Shown: positions 22,038-33,286 of the stretch, in pieces
Layout: every line of letters starts with the position of its first letter
Numbering within the stretch: the stretch's first letter is position 1
Assembly (NCBI RefSeq): GCF_000350225.1
Contig: NW_005178644.1
Coordinates: 187,004-251,003 of the forward strand
From: Chondrus crispus
Taxonomy: Eukaryota > Rhodophyta > Florideophyceae > Gigartinales > Gigartinaceae
Direction of reading: 5' to 3'
Length of the DNA: 64,000 nt
Made by a program: the position numbers and the translations under genes
The notes under the pieces: generated by a model
Databases searched by the model: none
What the model was told of the DNA's origin: nothing
The model's input: the letters and a program-made list of their open reading frames with translations, nothing else

Positions 22038-23095
22038 GGTACCCGTAGTACGTGTGGGGTGCAGCAAGGGCACTGTGCTCCCCACACGTGGAATCCATAT
22101 TGATACTGGGAGTGACCCACAGTGGCATTACGACCCTACTGCGTACAAACTACGTTGCACTGCGGGTACACTGCCAATGAGCCCACTGGAGGAGCTTCTT
22201 TTAACAGATGAAATACCTCATACATCGCCTATATCAGAGGCCATCTGATCGGCGCCGTATGGGAATCGTACACAAGCCAAGTGTTTGCTTTCTACTTGCA
22301 TGCACTTACACTCCACGTTGAGCAATTGTCGACTTACGATTCGTATATCTACTCACACGTGTCCTCCTTTCAAGCATTTTCACCATTCATCTCATCTACC
22401 TCCCCACCGCCACCTTGCACCGATCCATTTCATAGTGCAACCAGCCGCCAGCCGACCACGCCTTATTTTTCTCCACCTCTCCGCCCCGTTCCGTCGTTCT
22501 CGCTTTCTTGACTGACCCCGCCGCAAAACACCATGGTGGCCGAAAAGCGGCCCGTCCGCTCGTTCATGGTCCGCGCCATGGCACAGGCGTAAGCATGCAG
22601 CAACACTCAGACGAGGAGGAGCTCGAGCACCAGCTTCTACTCGGCAATCGCAAGCGCAGTCGTCGACACTCCTCACCCTCGCATGAAAGGGTTTTTACTA
22701 CAAATAGCGATATCGATGGCCACTCGCCGCACCGCCGCCACCCCTACGATGACGATGACGATGATCCGGATGACGATCACCATGAACCTAGATCATTTGT
22801 CCAATATACCACCCTCAGATGTGGGTGCCAGATGAACAGCAAGGTCGTTGCTGATGTAATGGAATCTTAGGGGGCGAAGAATTCAGAAGGGTCGCAAAAA
22901 CGTCGAGCGAAAGACGAAGGAGATGAGGTGGCAGTGGAAGAGGTTGTAGTTGCGAGCCGTTCGGAGGTTATGGCGCTTGGTAAACTTGTCCTGGATATCT
23001 CGTCCGGAGTGACTGTAGACGGTTTGGAGAGCTTAATCGTGAGATGCTCCAAGGTGTTGCGTGAAAACAGACGGAGCATGGGCCGTGATGAAGAT

Positions 23096-23138
23096 GTGAA
23101 ACATCTGATGCGGACGCCGTCCGCATCAGATGTTTCAC
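23096..23138. repeat. Perfect 20-bp hairpin
   Basis: Arms 23096-23115 (GTGAAACATCTGATGCGGAC) and 23119-23138 are exact reverse complements around a 3-nt loop. The hairpin directly abuts a second one at 23138-23182. Confidence 0.85.
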
Positions 23139-23182
23139 TTCGTGTGCCACGGCGTCGCCGGCGGCGACGGAGGCACACGAAG
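23138..23182. repeat. Second adjacent hairpin
   Basis: Outer arms CTTCGTGTGCC (23138-23148) and its reverse complement (23172-23182), plus an inner inverted repeat CGTCGCC/GGCGACG at the tip. Confidence 0.8.
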
Positions 23183-23631
23183 ACCATCGTTTTGACCTCA
23201 CACCTCACTGAATTTCGAGAAGTACCAGTCAGTGTACTGCCATGAGTAACAGCAGTCCGTCAAACAACAGGAAACGCGACATTCTCATCCATGCCAACCG
23301 CCCTCAGAGAAGCTCTTGCAAAAGCGTCCCCCCCTCACCCCTGTTACGAATTCACTCTGCCTCGAAAGACATTGCGCGGTTCTCTCAACCGAATTCGTTC
23401 CTCTCCATACAGAAAGGCGTTTCTCGGCACATGGTTTGTAAGAGTAACTTCGAGCTCTCTTACACATCGACGAAAGTTGAGCTCCAGTCTGTATCACTTC
23501 GACAGACGGAAAATTCAGCACCTCTTTCTCCACGCCATACTGCCGACCAGGACATAACAGGACCTCAGGTTGATTGTTCTTTCTGTTTGCGCTAGGACAT
23601 TATCCATCGTGATCAGTCTGTCGCGTTTATC

Positions 23632-23946
23632 ATGAAACCATTTTCGGAGTGGGACGATTTTCACTCAAGCAAGAGTTGGGGAGTACTTCGTATTGCTGAC
23701 TGTACCCAGGATGAAGCTTTTGGAAATCACGAAAGAAGAAAGCAAGCAATTTTTGACGCATATGCTGACTTCAACGAAACGCTTTATGATTTTAAAGACG
23801 CGTCCATGCGCCGGTTGATTGTCTTCACTTCTGCAGATGCCAATCATGAGGACACTCCTTTCGTGCTAGACGATCCAAAGTCTCCTGCAGAGAATGTCAA
23901 ACCAGCGACGCCTCTGAATTTCAGCGTAGGCTACACTACGAAGTAA
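23632..23946 (+). CDS. Small open frame of unknown function
   Basis: ATG-initiated, 104 residues, with composition like a soluble globular protein (WGVLRIADCTQDEAFG; RRLIVFTSADANHEDTPF). No motif I recognise, no signal peptide and no membrane segment. It may be one exon or the remaining end of a larger decayed gene, since its surroundings (22.0-25.1 kb) are repeat-rich. Kept because the frame is clean and not low-complexity. Confidence 0.35.
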   Translation: MKPFSEWDDFHSSKSWGVLRIADCTQDEAFGNHERRKQAIFDAYADFNETLYDFKDASMRRLIVFTSADANHEDTPFVLDDPKSPAENVKPATPLNFSVGYTTK

Positions 23947-24467
23947 ATCTGGCCCGTAACGTTACGATTAATTTAAGTTTTGATTTGGCCGTACCAATGA
24001 TAGTCAAGACATTTTTTGAGCAAAATTTTTGATACTGATTTTGCACCGAATTCCCTGCAAGCCGTAATCTATTGGTACTCTTCCAATACCTTGCCGTCGC
24101 TGGGCCAACTGAAAAAAATCGCAGATTTACCATTGGACATGGCAGTGCCTCATTGTAATATTTGGCGGTACTGCCATACGTGCTGGGCTGATCCATCTCA
24201 AAAACATCCCAGATTAACCACTGGGCATGGGCATGCAGTAGTCTATTGCGTTTTGGTACTGCCAAACAGACTGGAATGATCCAACGTTTGTTTCTGGTCG
24301 GCGATGTGCACACGTAGGATCGGGTCAATGCACCGCACCCGTGGTACCAGTTGTCATATAGGATGAGAGCAGTGTGAATTGCGAGCAAGAGTCAGTAGTC
24401 GGTTTACCACTATGTTAGCTCCTTATCTACATACGCTACGCAGCGCAATATACAGTCTCCTTGCCGC

Positions 24468-25048
24468 TTCAAGCTCCGACGACCAACTGTTGTGGGGACA
24501 AGCGCATTTGTAAACTGAAGTACGTTAGATACTGCGTGCAGCAAGCATGTCCGGCCGGACTGATTCGCGAAGCGTCAACGACAACTTACAATCCATCCAA
24601 CACTTTCACGCAACAAGAACTGCCTAACTTCCGGCGCCGATGCCATGTGACACTTCTAATCATGACGGAGTTCAGTTTACCATGCTTTCAAGTTCCGACG
24701 ACCAACTGTTGTGGGGACAAGCGCAGATGTAAACTGAAGTAGGTAAGATACTGCGTGCAGCACGCCTGTCCGGCCGGACTGATTCGCGAAGCGTCAACGA
24801 CAACTTACAATCCATCCAACACTTTCACGCAACAAGAACTGCCTAACTTCGGGCGCCGATGCCATGTGACACTTCTAATCATGACGGAGTTCAATTTACC
24901 ATGACTTCAGGTTCCGACGACCAACTGTTGTGGGGACAAGCGCAGATGTAAACTGAAGTAGGTAAGATACTGTGTGCAGCACGCCTGTCCGGCCGGACTG
25001 ATTCGCGAAGCGTCAACGACAACTTACAATCCATCCAACACTTTCACA
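24468..25048. repeat. 219-bp tandem repeat, 2.65 copies
   Basis: Units start at 24468, 24687 and 24906, each with TCCGACGACCAACTGTTGTG near the start and CGGCCGGACTGATTCGCGAA near the middle. Copies differ at a few positions; the third is cut after CCAACACTTTCAC. Short open frames inside are by-products. Confidence 0.92.
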
Positions 25049-25587
25049 AGACAAACACGGTTTTAATTCCGTCAGGTTCGCACGCAGACAAAGGCGATCT
25101 CATCACAAGAATTTGAAGATGGTCAGATAGTGCGGACATACGCGGACAAAAATGCAACCCACGTGCGTGCATATCAACCTACTTTCAGCGCGTTTCCTAT
25201 CCCGACGGCATCGACATCGATCAACTGTAGATCGACCGTTCGCAGCCCCATCCACCAGCAATAGCACTCGCGATCTCTCGCTATCCTGATCACCCATACA
25301 CCACAAGCGGGCCCGCCGTGACCCTATGGCATCGATCTTGCGCCCTCATAGGCGAAACGAACTGCGTGGTTGTTTGTGTCCAAAGATACCTTCAGTCAGC
25401 AGTAGATTGGCCAAGGAAGAGCGACGTGTCCAACTCTTGACGCGATCGGCGAGACGTGTAACCAGAAGTCCACCCAATTTCAATTCAGATGGGATGGGTG
25501 CTGAAATCTGATAATTTTCCAGTAGAAAACGCCACTCCGCGAATAATCAGGTTTTCCAGCGTCTGAAACAGCACGTCCCTATCTCCT
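25049..25587. other. 3' flank of the TNP2-2 transposase, no gene seen
   Basis: About 540 bp between the tandem repeat and the stop of the transposase. No clear terminal inverted repeat of CACTA type was found by eye. Confidence 0.4.
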
Positions 25588-28500
25588 TCATGCCATTCTT
25601 GCAGGGTAACCTTTTCTCCTCGTCTGAAAGTAGAATGCCCCGCCACCCAAAACATTGGCAGAGTGTTTGATGGAGTTGTCCCTCGATACGTGACAGGAGT
25701 TGGCTGAGCAGGCGTGGTACAGCGCCACGCGACGGACGCCATCAGTGAGACAGAGCACCTGTATAGACTCTGAGTTCAGTTCCGCGGATATCCTCAGAGT
25801 TTTACGATCATCCACTCTGCATCTTACGACAGCCGCGTGAGGACTCTCGTCCTCTCTCTGCAAGACCCCAACAACTGCGAACAGGTTCAATGACGATCCG
25901 ACAGCCCCATTTGCATGCAAAAGCAATCCCTTCGTCCCTCCGCGCGGTAACATAACCTGGACGACACATCCCGGGTCAATCGTGTCATGCGAGTACGTCC
26001 GTGGGGACGCACTCAAGTAGCTTCTGCGAACGCGCCGAGCAGACGAGAACCACTTTACTTCCGACTTCTTTGACGTATCAAATTCTGGACGGAGATTTTC
26101 CAGGATGTTTGTAGCCCGTGACAAAAGCTGCGACAAAAGCTCAGATGAATCTATCGTTTCTGTTTCTGATATGCAACAGCTGGACAGCTCATTGACATCC
26201 TTTTCACAATTCCCCTCCCATCGTACTGAATCTCCCGTCCAAGCGGGGTTGACCCTCCCATTCGACCGCATCTCGTCCATCAACGGGTTGACAAATAAAT
26301 CAGATATACTAACATCTGTGTCCTTCAGGAATCCCTTCAATTCATCCGAAGCCTGTGACAACTCGTTGCAAGCTTCGCCGAGAAGCAAGCGTCGAAGGCC
26401 TCTCCTGCATTCCATCTTCAGTCCGGCATCCGAAGTTTGTGTCATAGTGCTGGACAGCAACGCCAACCGCCCTTGCCAATCATTCCCCAAACAATGACCC
26501 ACGGCCGCTAAATGTCCTTTTTGGTGATTACCCCGGACTATGCACCTCTTCAAAGGTTGATGAGCATTCTCGAACACCAGTTCCATAAAGTGACGTACAT
26601 GCCCGAAGGCAGGAATTGTGTGGTTGTACAACTCGATTAACCCGTGCAGGTTCGGCTTGTCCAAGCTGGGGCGACCTTTACCCACTCCTTGGCAATAATA
26701 TGCGCAAAACTTGTCTGCCTCAGTCACATACTTCTCAGCCCTTTCCAGCAAGTCTACATGGTATTGAGCTCCATTATCACTTGTCACATACAAATAATCT
26801 GAGACACCATCCGCCTCTTCCGATGGCCACCAGTACGTCAACGCAATCAATTCCTGCAATTGCGTCAATAGATCCAACACAACAGTGGTTTCTTCACTCT
26901 GGATCCCCGGGAACAGTTGGTAGAAAACCGGAACGCACACGAGAAGGACACAGAACACACCTGACAGAGTCATGGAATTGAGTTCATTCTTGGAACTAAA
27001 AACTGATGATTGCCTCTTCAACCCATTGTCTCGGAGGGCTCCGCATATTGCCATGTCAGCTTTTGCCCTGAACGCGGCCGCGTTTCCTTGTCGGTTAATG
27101 ACGTGGAAGCCTACCTCGATAACGTTCTTCGCGAGACCGGCCAGCAAATGGTCAGGCGCGACGACGTTGCAGCGATATGCCTCAAAACGTTCTGACACCA
27201 CACGCTTTCCATCGCTTGTTAACGGTATGTCAACTCGTACGCGCTCAAGTTCCCTTTGCAATGCAAGAAGAGGAGAACTTTCGTCACTAACCTTGTTGCT
27301 GTCTTTCATACCAAGCCGGTTTGTGTCTCGACTGTCAATTTCGCTGTTGCGCAGAGCTTCATGGCGTTCCATGCACCTCAAGGACGCCGTGCGGTGTGCA
27401 TGGACTTTTGTCGTATAGCCGTATCCGCTCTCACCGACGCCGGTGTTCTTCCGAAATGTACAAAGAGTGCAGGGCGTATTTGCTGTATGTCCCATAACAT
27501 CCAATGTTTCAGCTGCCGCTGGATAGTCAGCCACAAAACCCACAACGTCGACAAAGATTCTTACTCTCTCGCCGGTAGGCGTGTGTGCTTCCACACCTTC
27601 TGTTGTACACTTAACTAAGTCTGGAATGATTGAGAGCAGTATATTGTTCGTTGATACACCTGGAGGAGTTAATCCAATGATTCTGACAGACGATCGCGTG
27701 TTACGACTTCGCGGTGGTAGTCCAAGCGGGATCATGTAGCATCCACCTGCTGAACCCTGCGGATACAATGAAGAGAATGGGGAAAAGTCATCGCAGTATA
27801 GGAGAGCGCGATAGACCACGAACTTTGTTCCATCCATTAAGCGGCCGCTGTTTTGCATTCTTCTGTCAATGTTGCGGGTGCATCCCGATATTTTGGGCTC
27901 TTGGAGGAGGAAAGGCAGCCCTTTCAAATGTTGAGTACCGAGCAGACGAAAGGGTTTGTCTGGAGTTCCATCGCCACCATCATTGAAACGCTGACCGGCC
28001 CCGTTTGTACTCATGTTTTGAAACCAAAACAAAGTGCCTGAGCTGAGACCTTCCTTGTGTTTCCAAAACCTAGAAACCAACATACACATTCTCGACGTTG
28101 CCACTACTTCACTTTCTGTAGGTCGAAGGAGGGTACAAATATCCCCAGGCAACACCTTCTTCGAAGAACGAGCCCTTGCTTCAAAATCTATCCCTCCATC
28201 TCTACGCCTCACAGATCTATTATACTTTTCCAATGGCGGTGCTGTACAAAACTGCCTGGCCAGGCAATTCTCCACGCCACGGAGAACCTTCATCGCCATG
28301 TTGGCGCTTCTTGTAACATTTCTCTCACTTCCCACGCACCACACGGCTGAAATTATACACTTCATTACAAAGTTATTCTCTGCGTTCTCATGAACACGAT
28401 AGCCCAGCTTGCGCACGTCAAGTGACAAGCGTGATGGAAGCAGTTCTGACAGTTCCAGTCGAATCACGGCACCCGGGAACGTCTGCACAGTACATGAACC

Positions 28501-29556
28501 ATTGTGGACGTAAAGTGCTGTCGTAGCTTCCGATATTATCAGCCGCTCTGCAACCAGCTTCGAGCTTTCTATGCATTCTGCGTCCGCCACACCACCATGC
28601 CATCGACTGGATTTCGGATACATTGAGTTGAAGAACGAAGCCATCATGATGTCCACTTTCGCCCATTCACTTGGTGGAACGATACGAACGGGAGTTTTAG
28701 ACCCGTTCGAATATTGCGATGCGGTCTCCTCGTTACCCCCCAAATTTTCAACCAATGACGTTCGGTTGAATGCCTTCTTCTTTCGTCGGACGACAAAGTA
28801 CTTGAGGTCACTCTTGGGAAAAAGATACTTCAAAGCATGCGGAAAGAGAGTCCTCTGCACGGTGGAATAAGATGGGAACTTAATAGAAGGAGAAACCCAA
28901 GACAGTATATCTCTCAGGAGGTTATACTGTTTGACCATATAGCGGACGCTACCGCAAACTATTACGAAGCCCAAAAGGTTGTACCATGGTTCGAAAAGCT
29001 TCCGAGACGATAGAAATAATCGCAAAACTTTCTGGCTGTCCAGCCTGCTTCCCATTTCGGGATCGTCACTTGATAAACTCGGAAGGCACTCCATCCCCTC
29101 ACAGCTCTCTTGATAAATACTTGGAATAATGATATTGTCATTTCCCACTAAAACACCGTTTGGATCGCTCTCGGGAGCGAATTGTTCCGAGTCGCCAAGT
29201 TCTGGGAAGTGGCCTTCATCATAGTCGACAAGATCTATTCCTTCTTCGACGACAACCGTTTCTCGATGTTCCGAGCCCTTTATCTTCGATCTAGTACCAT
29301 GATCTCCAGTCTGATTGTTCGACGAAGCGTGCCCATTCAACACTCCCAAAATATCAGCCGCTTCGCCAGTTTCCGGAAGCTCGAGAGCTGGGGTTTCTTC
29401 TGCTTCCATAAGTGCGGCTGCATCTGCATCCCCATCGAGATCGCATCCTGGTCGTGTATGAACGTCATGGAACAAGGCTGCCAGGTCTGGCAAGTTAGGG
29501 ACGTTGTCCATCCAAGTAGTGCCCATCGTACGACGTCTCTTTCTTCGACCTGACAT
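25588..29556 (-). CDS. Intact TNP2-like (CACTA/EnSpm) transposase, copy TNP2-2
   Basis: A continuous 1322-residue protein from the ATG at 29556 (an alternative GTG frame extends 43 codons further up but is less likely). Plan: basic start (MSGRRKRRR), acidic linker, helical N-terminal domain (about 190-420), a Cys-bearing region, then the TNP2 core. The core has YCDDFSPF (Asp589/590), GGCYMIPLGLPP, LTPPGVSTN, VVGFVADYPAAAETLDVMG (Asp677 of the DYPA block) and a PCTLC knuckle (Cys696, Cys699). These match the order of the plant En/Spm TNP2 transposase (Transposase_21). The C-terminal third includes the KPNLHGLIELYNHTIPAFGH segment. The enzyme would cut and move DNA flanked by short inverted ends. 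It is the reference for the broken copy at 9250-12321. No stop or frameshift, so recent activity is possible. Confidence 0.85.
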   Translation of the reverse strand: MSGRRKRRRTMGTTWMDNVPNLPDLAALFHDVHTRPGCDLDGDADAAALMEAEETPALELPETGEAADILGVLNGHASSNNQTGDHGTRSKIKGSEHRETVVVEEGIDLVDYDEGHFPELGDSEQFAPESDPNGVLVGNDNIIIPSIYQESCEGMECLPSLSSDDPEMGSRLDSQKVLRLFLSSRKLFEPWYNLLGFVIVCGSVRYMVKQYNLLRDILSWVSPSIKFPSYSTVQRTLFPHALKYLFPKSDLKYFVVRRKKKAFNRTSLVENLGGNEETASQYSNGSKTPVRIVPPSEWAKVDIMMASFFNSMYPKSSRWHGGVADAECIESSKLVAERLIISEATTALYVHNGSCTVQTFPGAVIRLELSELLPSRLSLDVRKLGYRVHENAENNFVMKCIISAVWCVGSERNVTRSANMAMKVLRGVENCLARQFCTAPPLEKYNRSVRRRDGGIDFEARARSSKKVLPGDICTLLRPTESEVVATSRMCMLVSRFWKHKEGLSSGTLFWFQNMSTNGAGQRFNDGGDGTPDKPFRLLGTQHLKGLPFLLQEPKISGCTRNIDRRMQNSGRLMDGTKFVVYRALLYCDDFSPFSSLYPQGSAGGCYMIPLGLPPRSRNTRSSVRIIGLTPPGVSTNNILLSIIPDLVKCTTEGVEAHTPTGERVRIFVDVVGFVADYPAAAETLDVMGHTANTPCTLCTFRKNTGVGESGYGYTTKVHAHRTASLRCMERHEALRNSEIDSRDTNRLGMKDSNKVSDESSPLLALQRELERVRVDIPLTSDGKRVVSERFEAYRCNVVAPDHLLAGLAKNVIEVGFHVINRQGNAAAFRAKADMAICGALRDNGLKRQSSVFSSKNELNSMTLSGVFCVLLVCVPVFYQLFPGIQSEETTVVLDLLTQLQELIALTYWWPSEEADGVSDYLYVTSDNGAQYHVDLLERAEKYVTEADKFCAYYCQGVGKGRPSLDKPNLHGLIELYNHTIPAFGHVRHFMELVFENAHQPLKRCIVRGNHQKGHLAAVGHCLGNDWQGRLALLSSTMTQTSDAGLKMECRRGLRRLLLGEACNELSQASDELKGFLKDTDVSISDLFVNPLMDEMRSNGRVNPAWTGDSVRWEGNCEKDVNELSSCCISETETIDSSELLSQLLSRATNILENLRPEFDTSKKSEVKWFSSARRVRRSYLSASPRTYSHDTIDPGCVVQVMLPRGGTKGLLLHANGAVGSSLNLFAVVGVLQREDESPHAAVVRCRVDDRKTLRISAELNSESIQVLCLTDGVRRVALYHACSANSCHVSRDNSIKHSANVLGGGAFYFQTRRKGYPARMA

Positions 29557-31030
29557 ATGAGGAACGGTGGTGCTGTCGTCCGATATTTTCGTGTGGATTA
29601 TGGTGTTGGAAGAAGTGAGAGTGTAGGATGTTGTTGAAGGAACAGTGCGCAGGGGTCCCCATGCCTGGCGGTTTAGATTTTGCACACCAAATAATTACAT
29701 TACAAGTGGCGGTCTGCTAGTGTCTATCCGACCGTGAGGACAAAATATGAGGACAAAGGGATTTTTCTTCGAACTCCTTGCTTGTTTTTTAGTTCTAATT
29801 TGACTACTGGGTACTCCACATAGCCCTTGACACAATCAGCATAAATCGTTTGTTGTGGAGACAAGTTCTACCTCTAAAAGTGAAGCAGAACCTGGAAATA
29901 TTCACTGTAAGCAGTTTTTCTTTGTAGTACGAAATTGAAAATGGCTTCTTCGTGATTTACAAGGTATTTCATTGACAACTCCGCCGTTCAAGTACGATAT
30001 AGCTGTCTTGAAGTATTCTTTCAGAAGAATTCGTGTCGGCTAAATGATGAAAAATTATTAAATTTGTCGGATCTGTTGAGGTATGATAAGCTTGGTCGGT
30101 CGGATACACACTACAGTACAGGGTATTAACTCTGCCTTTCTCTGTCCACCGCTGTTTACTCCGGTATCCCCCAACCTCCTCTTTCTTTCCCATCACTAAT
30201 CCACCATGACCACTGCCCTCGCATCTCCTCCCGTCCTTCTCTGCTTCTGTCTTTCTCTGCGCCCTCTCACGCAAGCCACGCCCTCGCTGTCGCACCGGCC
30301 CCACCCCTCGCATGGGGCCCTAGAAGGCGGGCCGTAATCCTCCGCAAACAGCAGAGCCGGTATCTTAGACATGTTGCTGGACTGTCTCACTTCGCGAATA
30401 ACACCTTCGGATTGCAGTCGAATCCTCCGACTCAGCCAGAGGCACTTGCTTCGAATAAAAGTATGTAATCCTCGTGGTGTCAACGGTGAAAACAACTTGT
30501 TAGATACGCTTCTAACCAACTCTTGGGCTCTGAGCGCTGTACAGGTCGAGACAAGCTGCATTCCTAGCAAGCGATGATGATTGAAATGAAATTAATAAAA
30601 ATTTCTCCCCTCTGGAACCCCCCACTGTGCTGCTACACTCACAACTTTCGGGCATGCACCTTCAACTCCGCTCAGATGCCGAAGGAGAACTATAAAGTGT
30701 TTGGGGCGTGGCACATAACATTGTGAGGATCCTTGGACTGCAAGTCTTCGGAATTATTCCCCTCACCTGGCCGTGGTCACTTGTACGGATATTTTCGACA
30801 AGCTTTTGAGGGCGCGGGTCCACTTGCCAAGGGAGGCATTTATTCTGATGGCTACAACTGCCGCAAGTACCGCAGGCAACGCGGAAGTTTCATATCTGCG
30901 CGAACGCGATGAGCTCTTTTAGACGGAGCTCGAGATTCGAAGAATTGCACATCCGCCCATCCGTCAGCAGTCAAGCAACCTGACCCGGCCGCAGTGTCCC
31001 GCGCATCCCCACATGTCGCCGTCGAAGTCA
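29557..31030. other. Intergenic, no gene supported
   Basis: AT-richer 5' flank of TNP2-2 followed by pyrimidine-rich stretches (30120-30300). The open frame at 30196-30570 is low-complexity and not convincing. A short ATG frame at 30849-30920 could be a displaced N-terminus of the PRA1-like gene but is out of frame with it. Confidence 0.4.
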
Positions 31031-31416
31031 TGGGCCCCGCTACCGCAAATCGCTTCGTCTCATACGCCAGACAAATCTGGCAAGATTGCCGACCATGGAA
31101 AGAATTTTATTCCACCAAGGAACTCTCCCGACCTCACTTCCACGATCTCAGTGACCGCTTTGCTGCAAATTTGCACGACTATCGCGGAAATTATCAATTC
31201 ATTGCTGCCTTTTGGCTCGGCATCGTCTTGCTAGGTAGCATTCACAGTCTCCTCTTTGCGGGCCTTGGTTTCTGGTTGCTGGAAAAGTGGTGCACCAGAG
31301 TGGCCGCCAAGAACGGCAGTCATATGCAACACAAGCACAAGATCACCGCCGCCTTTCTCGCCTTGCGACATCGAACAAGTCCTTCCGCAGGTTGGGGTAG
31401 CTTTCGAGCGGGGTGA
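31031..31416 (+). CDS. PRA1 (prenylated Rab acceptor) family protein, probably truncated
   Basis: PRA1/Yip3 proteins sit in Golgi/ER membranes and release Rab GTPases from GDI. The signature is the N-terminal block RPWKEFYSTKELSRP, then NLHDYRGNYQF leading into a hydrophobic pair (FIAAFWLGIVLLGS ... LLFAGLGFWLL). The usual second membrane pair is missing: after KWCTR the sequence becomes hydrophilic and runs into the convergent gene's 3' end (overlap 31343-31416). Start chosen at the first ATG, 31031; the frame is open up to 30913 without another ATG. Typical family length is 150-200 residues against 128 here. This is a host-type gene, not a transposon part. Confidence 0.6.
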
Positions 31417-33286
31417 TGCATTGCGCTTCCCCATACTTGTCGACGCAAAGATTAGGACGATTCCATATCTTCTCTAGAAGCTCTTTTCGAGATTCTGACA
31501 TACCAATTTTATCTAGCGGTGGTACCCAACCGCTTCCCAGACAAGCCGAACAAGTGTCAAGTCCACTGCCGCGGCAAGTCTGACAGTTTGCCACAATACC
31601 CTTTCCTTTTGAACTTCCCACGCGTCCTCCTCCAATAGAACGCCCATCTGATCGCACTTTAGCAATCTCCTCTTCTGTCATCGGCTTCCATTCATCGGGG
31701 GGTTTATGAATTTTGAAGGATCTGTTGGCAACCCGGCGGACAGCAGTAAATTTCTGTCTTCTCAAGGAGCCTTTTCTGACTGCATCACCTCTAATGGAAA
31801 TCGATTCTTCCATTTCATCATCAAGCGCTTCATACGAGTCATCGTCTTTCTCTCTTGGCGCGTCTGCTTGCCTCAAATCTATTTGTTTCGTCAGTCCCAG
31901 AATCCGAGAGATGTTGGATGCGGGGGGGGGCCCGGCCCTCATCAATTCTTGGTTCACGCGTCGTCTTCCTTTCTTGTGGTTCTTTCCGCTTCTGTGGATT
32001 GCCACTTCTAAGAGCTTGATTTCGCAACAACATGCTCGGTCTTGTGGAACGAGGCTGCTTCGAACGATTCCCAGAGCTTGCTTTGGGACCCTCACGAGCT
32101 ATGGCCATCAATTTTTGGAAAGAAGTCTCCCCGTCGGATTTGTCTTCCGTCGGGTTGGTGTCTTGTTTCTCTTCACCATCGCGGGGAGTTTATGAATCTT
32201 CGCTGGACTCAGAAGCTCGAACAGCTCTTTTCTGTGCTCTGAAGCCAGATTTTCGCGGGGCGAAGCTATTCATTTCGCTTTCATCTCCGATTTCTGCCTC
32301 CTCGAATCGATCATCCATCGCGGGATGGAACTCATTTCTGGCTCCACCGCGCCGGACGGATTCTGTGCCGCTGTCTGACGAATCGTCATCAACAGCGTTG
32401 ACGTCAACTGCAAGACTATCCTCATCCCCCTCGCCAGCAAGAAGATCACGGGCTCCTTTCGTTGATGCTCATGCTTTTAAATCTGCGAGCCACTTAGCGC
32501 GATCGATTTGTCCTGTCTGTGGCCTTCCCATGCCTTTTCCTCCATCTGGTTTCTGCTTCCTGGGTGCTACTCGTTTCTCATGATGCCCTGCTTTCCCAGG
32601 TCTATGGAGCCGAACAACTTGTTAACTGCATCAAATGCACTTGCGGCAGCTGTTTCCCTATCCATTCGTCTTGCTGAACCCTCTTGTGAGTTTTTATCAA
32701 CTTCTGACGAGTTGCGTCCTTGAGCGTCCAAACTGGAATTATCCACGACTCGTTGTCCCAGGCCTGCCTCTTACCTAGAATAGAATCCACCGTCAATGTT
32801 ATCATCAATATCAATAGACTCGCCATCTCGAGCATCTGGATCCTCTAGGATAATCTCCTCATCAATGCCAGCTGAGTCACCATCGGGGTTTGCTGTTCCC
32901 TCTTCAAAGGATTTCTCGCCCTCTGCCCCCTTCGAATCGTTAACACTTTCTCTCCGGCGAGATCTTGGCCGCTCCGGCCGCTTTTGTGCTAGATTTGGGA
33001 TATCCTGATCGCCATTCTCCTCTCCGTCAAAAAATCCGAACAAATCACTAGCAGACCGAGAGGCAGAAGCAGTTGGCTGACTTTGCTGAGGGCTTCGTCG
33101 GCGATTCTGATTGCGCTGGTTAGAACCTGGGAGAGAACAGGATGAGCGCGGCACAGCGTCTGAATTTTCATCGACAGGGCCCTCTGTGGGACGCCGCGGT
33201 TGGCTCCGATTTGCATATGGGAGAGTTCTGCGAACCGGGAGGTACGTCACGAAGCTGAGAGCTGAAGCTTGCGGTAGCGCAGACAT
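31343..33286 (-). pseudogene. Plastid-type DnaJ zinc-finger protein, decayed
   Basis: The ATG at 33286 starts a hydroxylated/basic, acid-poor leader (MSALPQASALSFVTYLPVRR) resembling a chloroplast transit peptide. Long acidic linkers follow, and the C-terminal piece (32095-31343) contains CQTCRGSGLDTCSACLGSGW, two CxxCxGxG repeats as in DnaJ cysteine-rich domains and BSD2-like plastid chaperones. The pieces are joined only across damage: TAA at the end of the first open stretch (about 32771), a shift near 32590, TGA about 32470, TAA about 32190, and a shift at or near a 9-C run (31922-31930). The first TAA lies in AG|GTAAGA, and a 42-nt GT-AG intron there would keep frame, so that stop may be genuine intron sequence. 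The other changes suggest a pseudogene. Confidence 0.6.

Larger units (their letters stand above)
22038..23631. other. Decayed or non-coding stretch with short open frames
   Basis: Several short plus-strand frames look faintly coding: 22596-22870 is charged and His/Asp-rich, and 22969-23245 ends in an Arg run. None is long enough or recognisable enough to call. Two hairpins at 23096-23182 are listed separately. Candidate splice sites (for example GTAAGC at 22588) exist but give no convincing joined product. Confidence 0.35.

Noticed and set aside
22533..22620. Exon with a 22-nt intron (GTAAGC...CAG)
   Set aside because: Far too short for a spliceosomal intron, and the joined frame meets a stop soon after.
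24468..25048. CRISPR array
   Set aside because: The 219-bp unit repeats as a whole with no alternation of short repeats and unique spacers; it is an ordinary tandem repeat.
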